Source of the DNA: Bacteroidales bacterium UBA1181
GTDB taxonomy: Bacteria; Bacteroidota; Bacteroidia; Bacteroidales; Paludibacteraceae
DNA length: 64,000 nucleotides
Reading direction: 5' to 3'
Assembly (NCBI GenBank): GCA_002310215.1
Contig: DBYR01000005.1
Location: 11,591-75,590, forward strand
This document shows positions 37,124 to 44,107 of the stretch, in pieces. Both the position numbers and the translations under genes were made by a program. Positions within the stretch are counted from its first letter, which is position 1. Each line of letters starts with the position of its first letter. The notes under the pieces are model-generated. The model was given only the letters and a program-made list of their open reading frames with translations. It did not search any database and was not told where the DNA came from.

Positions 37124-37155
37124 TTGTGACAAAATCGTTTTTTTCACTACCTTTG
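37124..37155 (+). promoter_or_regulatory. Bacteroidetes-type promoter for pyrBI
   Basis: TTG at 37124-37126, 21 bp, TACCTTTG at 37148-37155. Transcription from here gives a leader of about 100 nt before pyrB that contains a short ORF and a terminator-like hairpin. Confidence 0.65.
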
Positions 37156-37176
37156 CGATGTTAGATGCATGACAAT

Positions 37177-37249
37177 ATGAAAGTGAAAAAACATTCATAG
37201 AAAACTTAGGAAAAACCAATGCGATTCGGTTCGCATTGGTTTTTTTTTG
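37177..37249 (+). promoter_or_regulatory. Candidate attenuator in the pyrB leader
   Basis: A leader ORF MKVKKHS (37177-37200) is followed by a 14-bp perfect stem (37211-37224 with 37231-37244) and an unbroken T-run, ending 17 bases before the pyrB ATG. The hairpin is a textbook intrinsic terminator. It lies downstream of the pyrB promoter, so it either attenuates pyrBI or ends hppA readthrough. Confidence 0.6.
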
Positions 37250-37265
37250 AAAAAACATAACTGCT

Positions 37266-38174
37266 ATGGCTATAAAAAGTTTAGTATCCATTACGGACTA
37301 CTCGAAGGAGAAGATCCTTCAGATCCTGGAGAAGGCGGCGGAGTTCGAAAAGAACCCGAACCAGAAAATCCTTGACGGGAAGGTGGTGGCCACCCTTTTC
37401 TTCGAACCATCTACCCGCACAAGACTGAGTTTCGAGACGGCGGTGAACCGTCTGGGAGGACGCATCATCGGATTCGCCGACAAGGCTACCACCAGCGGCA
37501 CCAAGGGTGAAACGCTCAAGGACACGATCATCATGGTGAGCAACTATGCGGACCTCATCGTCATGCGTAACCCGATCGAGGGCGCCGCACGCTACGCTTC
37601 GGAGGTCTCCCGTGTGCCGATCATCAACGCCGGCGACGGTGCCAACCAACACCCTACCCAGACCATGCTCGACCTCTACTCCATCAAGAAGACGCAGGGC
37701 AAGCTGGAGAACCTGAAGATCTGCATGGTGGGCGACCTGAAGTACGGACGCACCGTCCACTCTCTGATCATGGCCATGTACCACTTCAACCCGACCTTCT
37801 CCTTCATCGCCCCTAAGGAGCTGGAGATGCCGGAGGAGTACAAGCTATTCTGCCACGAGCACAACATCCAATTCGAGGAACACACGGAGCTGAACGAGGC
37901 GAACATAGCGGATGCGGACATCCTCTACATGACCCGCGTGCAGAAGGAACGCTTCACCGACCTCTTCGAGTATGAGCGCGTGAAGGACGTCTACACCTTG
38001 CGCAACAAGATGCTGGAAAACACCAAACCGAACATGCGCATTCTCCACCCTCTCCCAAGGGTGAACGAGATAGACCAAGACGTGGACAACAACGAGAAAG
38101 CGTACTACTTCGAGCAAGCCCGCAACGGTGTCTTCGCGCGCCAGGCGGTCATCTGTGATTTGTTAGGCCTTTAA
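37266..38174 (+). CDS. pyrB: Aspartate carbamoyltransferase, catalytic subunit
   Basis: 302 residues. It condenses carbamoyl phosphate and aspartate, the first committed step of pyrimidine synthesis. FFEPSTRTRLSFETA (residues 45-59) is the carbamoyl-phosphate site, HPTQTMLDLY the second substrate box, and LHPLPRVNEI near the end the aspartate site. pyrI starts 10 bp after the stop, so a class B holoenzyme with regulatory chains is expected. Confidence 0.98.
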   Translation: MAIKSLVSITDYSKEKILQILEKAAEFEKNPNQKILDGKVVATLFFEPSTRTRLSFETAVNRLGGRIIGFADKATTSGTKGETLKDTIIMVSNYADLIVMRNPIEGAARYASEVSRVPIINAGDGANQHPTQTMLDLYSIKKTQGKLENLKICMVGDLKYGRTVHSLIMAMYHFNPTFSFIAPKELEMPEEYKLFCHEHNIQFEEHTELNEANIADADILYMTRVQKERFTDLFEYERVKDVYTLRNKMLENTKPNMRILHPLPRVNEIDQDVDNNEKAYYFEQARNGVFARQAVICDLLGL

Positions 38175-38184
38175 TCATTCAATA

Positions 38185-38661
38185 ATGAGCAACATGGAAA
38201 AAGAAAAAGGAACAAAAGAGTTGAAGGTCGCCGCCCTGAAGAACGGGACCGTCATCGACCACATACCATCGGAGAAACTGTTCAAGGTCATCTCCATCCT
38301 CGGCTTGGAGCACCTTCCGAACCAAGTCACCTTCGGCTACAACCTGGAGAGCAAACGCCTCGGGAAGAAAGCCATCATCAAGGTGGCCGACAAATACTTC
38401 ACCCAGGCGGAGGTGAACAAAATCGCCATCACCGCCCCGTCCGCGAAGATCAACATCATCAAGGACTACGAGGTGAGCAAGAAGATGGAGCTGCAATTGC
38501 CTGACGAGATCATCGGCACGGCCAAATGCCGCAACCCGAAGTGCATCACCAACAACGAGCCTATGCTCTCCAAATTCAGGACCATCGACAAGAGCAAGGC
38601 GCTCCTCAAATGCTTCTACTGCGAACGCATCGCACAGGCGGAGGAGTTGGAGATATTGTAA
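38185..38661 (+). CDS. pyrI: Aspartate carbamoyltransferase, regulatory subunit
   Basis: 158 residues. It binds nucleotide effectors and makes the ATCase allosteric. The N-terminal nucleotide domain (LKNGTVIDHIPSEK) is followed by a zinc domain with Cys 115, 120, 143 and 146 (CRNPKC and CFYC), which contacts the catalytic trimer. ATG 38185 or 38194 (MEKEKG) could serve as start; the first has 10 bp spacing to pyrB. Confidence 0.97.
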   Translation: MSNMEKEKGTKELKVAALKNGTVIDHIPSEKLFKVISILGLEHLPNQVTFGYNLESKRLGKKAIIKVADKYFTQAEVNKIAITAPSAKINIIKDYEVSKKMELQLPDEIIGTAKCRNPKCITNNEPMLSKFRTIDKSKALLKCFYCERIAQAEELEIL

Positions 38662-38709
38662 GATTGCCCAGGACGCACGGATGCGCGTCATCGGATGGCA
38701 TAACACCCT

Positions 38710-38745
38710 AAACAGCGGAGCATGATTGTTCCGCTGTTTTTTTTG
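38710..38745 (+). terminator. Intrinsic terminator after pyrBI
   Basis: AAACAGCGGA (38710-38719) pairs with TCCGCTGTTT (38730-38739) and is followed by a T-run. It separates pyrI from the convergent hsdM. The arms match those of the hairpin at 11438-11463. Confidence 0.85.
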
Positions 38746-38766
38746 TAAATCAATACATCATAGGCA

Positions 38767-40272
38767 TTAAATACCATCCAGCACCTTTCGGAAGCAGGCA
38801 ATCCCCTCTTCCATGCTTGCGATGATTTCCGCCGCAATCTCATCGGGTTCGGGCAGGTTGTCAAGGTCGGTGAGGCTCTTGTCCTTGATCCAGAAGATGT
38901 CGAGGTTGGTCTTGTCGCGGGTGATGATCTCGTCGTAGGTGAACTTGCGCCAACGGCCTTCGGGATTCGACTCGCTCCACGTTTCGGTGCGAAGGTTGCG
39001 GTTTTCGGGATTGTAGCATTTAATGAAATCGGCTAAATCCTCAAATGTCAGAGGCGACTTCTTGAGCGTGTGATGAATGTTGGTTCGATAGTCGTAAATC
39101 CAAATGTCCTTGGTCTGCACATCCTTGCTGGCTGGGCGGTTGTCGAAGAACAAAACATTGGCTTTCACGCCATTGGCATAGAAAATGCCCGTGGGCAGAC
39201 GCAGAATAGTGTGCAACTCGGTGGTTTTCATCAGTTGCTTGCGGATTTCCTCGCCTGCACCACCTTCGAACAGCACATTGTCGGGCAAGACAACAGCCGC
39301 CTGACCGTTGATTTTCAGCAAGGTCTTGATATGCTGAAGGAAATTCAACTGCTTGTTGGACGTTGTCTCCCAAAAATCCTGACGGTTGTAACTCAAATCC
39401 TCTTTCTCCACCTCGCCGTCCTCGTTGGTAATGGTTATGCTGCTCTTTTTGCCGAAAGGCGGATTGGTGAGCACATAGTCGTAGCGGTTGCCTGTGTCGG
39501 ACACAAGGGCGTCGTTAGGCGAAATGAAATCCTCGCTGTCGAGTTCGCCGATGTTGTGCAGATAAAGGTTCATCAGGCACAGACGGCGCGTGTTGGCCAC
39601 AATCTCGTTGCCGAAGAATGTCTTTTTCTTCAGAAACTGCTTCTGGTCTTTGTTGAGCGACTGAGCGGCGATATAGTCGTAGGCGGCAAGGAAGAAACCG
39701 CCCGTGCCGCAGGCAGGGTCGATAATGGTCTTTTCGGGCTTGGGACGCACGCACGCCACCATAGCACGAATCAATGCACGGGGTGTAAAATATTGTCCTG
39801 CGCCGCTTTTGGTATCTTCGGCGTTCTTTTCCAAAAGACCTTCGTAAATCTTGCCCTTCACATCGGAACCCATCAGCGACCAATTCTCGCGGTTGATCAT
39901 CTCAATGACGCGCAACAGTTTGGCAGGGTCTTGAATCTTGTTCTGGCTCTTGGTGTAAATCTGTCCCAACATTCCCTTCTCGGTGGCAAGGCTGCGAAGC
40001 ATCTGCACATAGTAGGCTTCGAGTTCCGCACCGCGCTTGCTTGTGAGCGTCTCCCAATCGCACATTTCGCCATCGGCAATCTCCTTGCCTTCGGCATCCT
40101 TCAGGTGCGGAAATTTCAGTCCCTTGTTGTAAGGCGGTTTGTTCATCTCATCCGCCATCTTCAGGAAGAGCAGATAGGTGATTTGCTCCAAATAGTCACC
40201 ATAACTCACGCCATCGTCGCGTAGGACGTTGGCCATATTCCATATTTTTGATATGATTGCTGATTCTGTCAT
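38767..40272 (-). CDS. hsdM: Type I R-M system methyltransferase subunit
   Basis: 501 residues. Adenine methyltransferase of the type I complex; with HsdS it protects, and with HsdR it forms the nuclease. The N-terminal helical HsdM domain is followed by the AdoMet box DPACGTGG (residues 185-192) and the catalytic NPPFG (270-274). It is the last gene of the island in transcription order and is separated from hsdS by 250 bp with its own likely promoter, unlike the tight spacing of the usual hsdMS order. It appears intact. Confidence 0.96.
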   Translation of the reverse strand: MTESAIISKIWNMANVLRDDGVSYGDYLEQITYLLFLKMADEMNKPPYNKGLKFPHLKDAEGKEIADGEMCDWETLTSKRGAELEAYYVQMLRSLATEKGMLGQIYTKSQNKIQDPAKLLRVIEMINRENWSLMGSDVKGKIYEGLLEKNAEDTKSGAGQYFTPRALIRAMVACVRPKPEKTIIDPACGTGGFFLAAYDYIAAQSLNKDQKQFLKKKTFFGNEIVANTRRLCLMNLYLHNIGELDSEDFISPNDALVSDTGNRYDYVLTNPPFGKKSSITITNEDGEVEKEDLSYNRQDFWETTSNKQLNFLQHIKTLLKINGQAAVVLPDNVLFEGGAGEEIRKQLMKTTELHTILRLPTGIFYANGVKANVLFFDNRPASKDVQTKDIWIYDYRTNIHHTLKKSPLTFEDLADFIKCYNPENRNLRTETWSESNPEGRWRKFTYDEIITRDKTNLDIFWIKDKSLTDLDNLPEPDEIAAEIIASMEEGIACFRKVLDGI

Positions 40273-40388
40273 AAATATTCAGTCAAATAACCGTCAAATA
40301 AAAATATTGCTGTTTTTCAGAATGTTATATTGTTTTACATTAGTAAATATTCTTCGCAGTCAAATAAAGCCATACTCATATTTGAATG

Positions 40389-40466
40389 CCATATTTAACT
40401 TTAGGTAGTGCAAAGTTAAATATAACTATCCATATTTAAGTTTATCGGTCCGAAAGTTAAATATGG
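40389..40466. repeat. Four related half-sites in the hsdS-hsdM intergenic region
   Basis: The motif AAAGTTAAATATGG or its reverse complement occurs four times in alternating orientation: 40389-40402 (reverse), 40412-40424 (partial forward), 40430-40443 (reverse, one change), 40453-40466 (forward). The outer pair is a 15-bp perfect inverted repeat when the adjoining GC base is included. They surround a -7-like promoter box for hsdM. Confidence 0.75.
40411..40418 (-). promoter_or_regulatory. Possible -7 box for hsdM
   Basis: TAACTTTG on the minus strand, inside the second half-site of the repeat cluster and about 140 bp before the hsdM ATG. No -33 element is placed correctly, so the repeats may act as activator or repressor sites. 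Confidence 0.4.
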
Positions 40467-40472
40467 CTTTTT

Positions 40473-40517
40473 CGTTTTTGCACTATTTTCACCACCATTG
40501 TAATTAGTGCAAAAACG
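40473..40517. repeat. 12-bp perfect inverted repeat just after hsdS
   Basis: CGTTTTTGCACT (40473-40484) and its exact reverse complement (40506-40517) surround 21 bases, ending 5 bp from the hsdS stop. It lacks a T-run in the minus-strand direction, so it is not a clear terminator. Confidence 0.8.
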
Positions 40518-40522
40518 CCGCT

Positions 40523-41596
40523 TTACACCAACTCCCCACTAAACGCCTTTTTGAGTATGCTTTGTCTGAGTGCCTCGGCTTGTTGCAGTGCGTTCTCAAT
40601 GTAGGTTTCGCTTGCCGTTGCCTGCGACAGGCGCGATTCGATTTCTTTTACTATGCGCTGCTGCTCGGCGAGCGGGGGAAGTGAAAATTCATATTCTTCT
40701 ACGGTAGGTACTGTTAATTGGGGAATTGCACTTCCCGTAATTGCCATAGTTTTAGAGTCTACCATATATTTCAAAAAAGAATTATTCAGATTGTCACTTG
40801 GAATAATAACAATCAATCTCACAATTGGGAAAAATGGTTCTTCTCTAATTTCAGTGTGCCCTGTGCCACTACCACGCCCTGCAATTGTAACACAAGGTTC
40901 ATTTACACGACTAACATCCGTATAGCCATATAATCCTTTCTGTTTTACTGCGTTAGCATAAATTGGGATTCTGTATTTTTCGGTCTTTATTTCAGAAAAA
41001 TTATTTTTTGGAACATCACCTCCTGCAAAAATTTTCTTTGTGCAATCCTTTAACTTCACCATTTCCCATTTCCCCTCATCATTATTGAGCCAATGGTTGA
41101 GCACTGCCTGTCGGTAGGTTTTAATCTGCTGCTGAGCGGTGCGCAGGTGCTGCACGGCCTTGTCGAGTTCGGCGAAAAGGGTTTCTATGCGGGTTACTAT
41201 GGCGTGCTGGGTGGCAAGTGGGGGGAGAGGGATGGGGATTTGCAACAAATCTCGTTTCGCAAGACTTGGTATTGTGGTACTTTTGTCCAACTTTTTGAAA
41301 TCAAATGATTTACAAAAGAAAAACAAATATCTTGGCAAAACCTTTTCAGATGGCTGGATTCCAAAGGCCGTATCAACATTCCAAAATTTACGATTGACAA
41401 AAATCGGGCTGTCTATTGTTCCTTTTCTGCCGATAATGGTACTATTTTCCTTGCATAGATAGCCTGTGGCCCAACCAATGATTCCTCCACTGCCATAAAT
41501 AGGATATTTACCCTGTGGTGAAACAACCTCTTTTTGGTTTTTCCCATTAATGATTTCAGCGACATCGCCTAATTTGTATGTTGGGTAGGTGGGCAT
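40523..41596 (-). CDS. hsdS: Type I R-M system specificity subunit
   Basis: 357 residues. It determines the DNA sequence recognised by the complex. Two target recognition domains (about 1-115 and 175-300) are each followed by a conserved helical spacer (PLPPLATQHAIVTRIETLFAELD and SLPPLAEQQRIVKEIESRLSQA). The recognition domains are visibly AT-richer than the spacer-coding stretches. It lies 10 bp after the RloC-like gene. Only one hsdS is present, so no allele-switching partner is visible. Confidence 0.95.
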   Translation of the reverse strand: MPTYPTYKLGDVAEIINGKNQKEVVSPQGKYPIYGSGGIIGWATGYLCKENSTIIGRKGTIDSPIFVNRKFWNVDTAFGIQPSEKVLPRYLFFFCKSFDFKKLDKSTTIPSLAKRDLLQIPIPLPPLATQHAIVTRIETLFAELDKAVQHLRTAQQQIKTYRQAVLNHWLNNDEGKWEMVKLKDCTKKIFAGGDVPKNNFSEIKTEKYRIPIYANAVKQKGLYGYTDVSRVNEPCVTIAGRGSGTGHTEIREEPFFPIVRLIVIIPSDNLNNSFLKYMVDSKTMAITGSAIPQLTVPTVEEYEFSLPPLAEQQRIVKEIESRLSQATASETYIENALQQAEALRQSILKKAFSGELV

Positions 41597-41606
41597 AATT
41601 TCTAAT

Positions 41607-43961
41607 TTATGATATACTATTTACTAATGCGTTGTATTGTTGCTCGTCTTTTTCTTTTATTTTATCCAAAATCAGTTGAGCTATGGTTTTCATTTCAGGG
41701 ACATCGACAAGACTTTCACCTCTCTCAAAAGTTCCACACAAATGAGAATACTCATTTACAAGTCGGTTAGTATAAATAGGTTCTATGCCATCTCCAAAAA
41801 ATAATTTTCGTCTTTCTCTTTGTGCGTCTTCTTCTCTGTTTTGATTATACATATCTGGATACTTATAATACAGAAAGATTTCGAGAAATTTACGAGCGTT
41901 ATTCCCGAAATTATAAAACTTTGTATAATTCGTATCATCAACTTGAACCAAGTTTGCACAATCATATATTTGTTTGAACAAATAATTAAATTCGGTCACA
42001 TACTCTTCCATATAACGAGGCATTTTTTCGATGATAGATTTTTTGTCTTGTCTCGAAATAATGAAAAACAACTTGTTATTAGACAACCTCTTTAAGTATT
42101 TCAAAAAATTCAAATTATGGGTTGAAATAAAAAGTTGCTCGAAATTATCATCAGCAACAATCTTTTTATGAATTAACGAATATACACAAAAAATATGGTT
42201 GCTATCTAAGCTGGAAATCGGGTCATCGATCCATATTATTGGCTTCTTCCCTTGTGTTGATACATCTTCCAATTTTGCCATAAAGTAACAGAAAGCAATC
42301 ATATTGCATTCCCCTTCGCTCAAATTATAGGCAGGATTTCCGTCTCTGAGTATAAAAAACTTATATGATTTATCCGTTTCATTCTCTTTCTCTGCCCTTA
42401 GTGAAAGATGAAGTTGACCAAAGAATTCGGATAAATACTCCTTTACTTTTTCGGCTCCTTTTTGTTCATCATTCATTTTTGCTTTTAATTGTTCAACTTC
42501 ATCCTCTTTGCTTTTTATTTGGAAATCAACATTTTCCTTTTCAGTTTCTTTTGCGTTCTTCTGTGCCTCCAATTGCCTAATATTATCTTGGCTACCTTTG
42601 TAATCTATCGTACCAACGAAATTATATATTTCGTACAATCTCAACGACGTTTGGGCTTCTGCTCTTTTACCCTTCAATTCTTTTGTGAATTGGTTATTTT
42701 GCGCAACAATTTCGTTGTAACCTTTGGAAAAGGACTCTAAATCATTTGTATAATCTGTAACAGGAATGAATGTTTTCGTTCCAAACAAATCGTCTTTCTT
42801 TGATTGAAGTTGTTCCTTCAACGAATCCAAAGACTTCATGATGTTCTCTTTTAATGATTGAACACTTAAGCCATCCAATTGGGTGTGAAAGGTGGAATAA
42901 AATAAATTCTTATCAATAGAAAGGGCATCTATATTTGACCGCACATTCGTAATTTCTCCGATTAACGAATCAATGTCTTCTTCTAGTTTTTTCTGTGTAT
43001 CATCAAAAAAGTTATTCAGCAATGTCCATCTATCAGATGTAATTGGATTGCCGCAAAAAGCACATTTATCTCCTTGTTTATGTAATTCCTTACCACGTTT
43101 AGCCCAATTGATTAAGTCTGCATTGACAAATTCTTCGATTTTCTCTTTTTGAACTATTTTTTCTTCTACCAACTTTTTGACTTTATTCGCAATCTCAGAA
43201 AGTGCTGTATTGGGGGACATTAACAAAGAAACGTCTGCTTTTTCGTCTTCTTTGAGTAGATGCTTCAGTTCTTCTTTCTTTTCGTTAGAAATTGGTATAT
43301 ATGTATCTTGCAAAACTTGCTCAATTTCAGACTTTAATTTGGGAAGACTGTAGTTTTGATCGCCGTATAATGCAGAATTATATTTTATAGAATGTTGTTT
43401 GTCTTCAGTAGCTTTAGCCCTCAGCAGGCTTTCTAGTCTGGTATTAGCATTTTTATAAGCGTCATTGGCGTTTTTATATTCGCTATCCTTTACTTCTTGG
43501 TCTTTATAAAGCCCTGTTTTTTCTTCTCCTTCTACATTTTTACCTAACTCATTATTTATGTTGTCTATTTGGGTTTGAATGGTATTATTATCTTCTCCTA
43601 ATACTGCAAAAGACGAAATGTTACCATCATCATTATAAGGGAAAGACAGATTGTCTCTTACAAAATCTTCATTGAATACACGTATAGTCTTTGTGTGATT
43701 TGTCGGATTGTCGTGTTTGACAGGATTTCCATCTACTATCACTTCAAAAATTTTAGCTGAGTCATATTTATCAGATATTTTTCCTGTTTCTAAAGCACGA
43801 ATTATTCGGGACAATGTTGTTTTACCTGAATAATTCCTACCATATAGAACATTTATTTTCTTAAATGTTAGCACATTTCCGTTTTTATCTTTTACAGAAC
43901 TATCCCAATCAAAATCATCAAAAACGGCTATTTTCTTTATGCTTTTAATCTTTTCAATCAT
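41607..43961 (-). CDS. RloC/PrrC-like AAA ATPase with zinc-hook CxxC (AAA_13)
   Basis: 784 residues from ATG 43961 (the in-frame ATG at 43997 gives an unrelated-looking 12-residue extension). Walker A is GRNYSGKTT (41-49), the ABC signature YNLSEGE (546-551), Walker B IIWIDDP (575-581) and the switch His in STHN (615). Two coiled-coil arms flank CAFCG (Cys 300 and 303), a Rad50-like zinc hook. A C-terminal helical domain contains ARKFLE (Arg 690, Glu 694) and NEYSH (His 740), where the Arg-Glu-His triad of anticodon nucleases would lie; this assignment is tentative because other AAA_13 ATPases share similar residues. PrrC and RloC cut tRNA when host R-M is disabled. Its place inside an hsd cluster supports that role. 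The gene is much richer in A+T than hsdR and hsdM. Confidence 0.82.
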   Translation of the reverse strand: MIEKIKSIKKIAVFDDFDWDSSVKDKNGNVLTFKKINVLYGRNYSGKTTLSRIIRALETGKISDKYDSAKIFEVIVDGNPVKHDNPTNHTKTIRVFNEDFVRDNLSFPYNDDGNISSFAVLGEDNNTIQTQIDNINNELGKNVEGEEKTGLYKDQEVKDSEYKNANDAYKNANTRLESLLRAKATEDKQHSIKYNSALYGDQNYSLPKLKSEIEQVLQDTYIPISNEKKEELKHLLKEDEKADVSLLMSPNTALSEIANKVKKLVEEKIVQKEKIEEFVNADLINWAKRGKELHKQGDKCAFCGNPITSDRWTLLNNFFDDTQKKLEEDIDSLIGEITNVRSNIDALSIDKNLFYSTFHTQLDGLSVQSLKENIMKSLDSLKEQLQSKKDDLFGTKTFIPVTDYTNDLESFSKGYNEIVAQNNQFTKELKGKRAEAQTSLRLYEIYNFVGTIDYKGSQDNIRQLEAQKNAKETEKENVDFQIKSKEDEVEQLKAKMNDEQKGAEKVKEYLSEFFGQLHLSLRAEKENETDKSYKFFILRDGNPAYNLSEGECNMIAFCYFMAKLEDVSTQGKKPIIWIDDPISSLDSNHIFCVYSLIHKKIVADDNFEQLFISTHNLNFLKYLKRLSNNKLFFIISRQDKKSIIEKMPRYMEEYVTEFNYLFKQIYDCANLVQVDDTNYTKFYNFGNNARKFLEIFLYYKYPDMYNQNREEDAQRERRKLFFGDGIEPIYTNRLVNEYSHLCGTFERGESLVDVPEMKTIAQLILDKIKEKDEQQYNALVNSIS

Positions 43962-44022
43962 AATATATCTATAATTACATTCAAAAAGGTGGAACACTGT
44001 CCCTCTTTTTAATTCAATATAT

Positions 44023-44094
44023 TTACGCCACTAAAACTTCATTCAACTCATCAATAATCGCTTCCATCTCATTGTCAAACAATTTTGAACGCAT
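44023..44094 (-). pseudogene. Relic of an hsdR 3' end
   Basis: Read on the minus strand, 23 codons and a stop: the last 19 residues, LFDNEMEAIIDELNEVLVA, match the C-terminus LFGNEMESIIEELNEVLVA of the full HsdR encoded 1.6 kb upstream in the same direction (16 of 19 residues). By hand, 47 of 57 nucleotides agree. Nothing upstream continues the match: the YhcG-like gene's stop lies at 44108. The remnant is diverged, so it is not a fresh duplication. Confidence 0.85.
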
Positions 44095-44107
44095 CTCTAT
44101 TTGAAAA

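Noticed and set aside
39070..40224. 384-codon plus-strand ORF opposite hsdM
   Set aside because: It lies entirely within the well-supported hsdM gene on the other strand, has no domain I recognise, and its length is a by-product of hsdM codon use.
40473..40517. Inverted repeat as an hsdS inversion site for phase variation
   Set aside because: Only one hsdS is present, no matching repeat was found within it, and no recombinase gene is adjacent; xerC at 61994 belongs to a housekeeping block.
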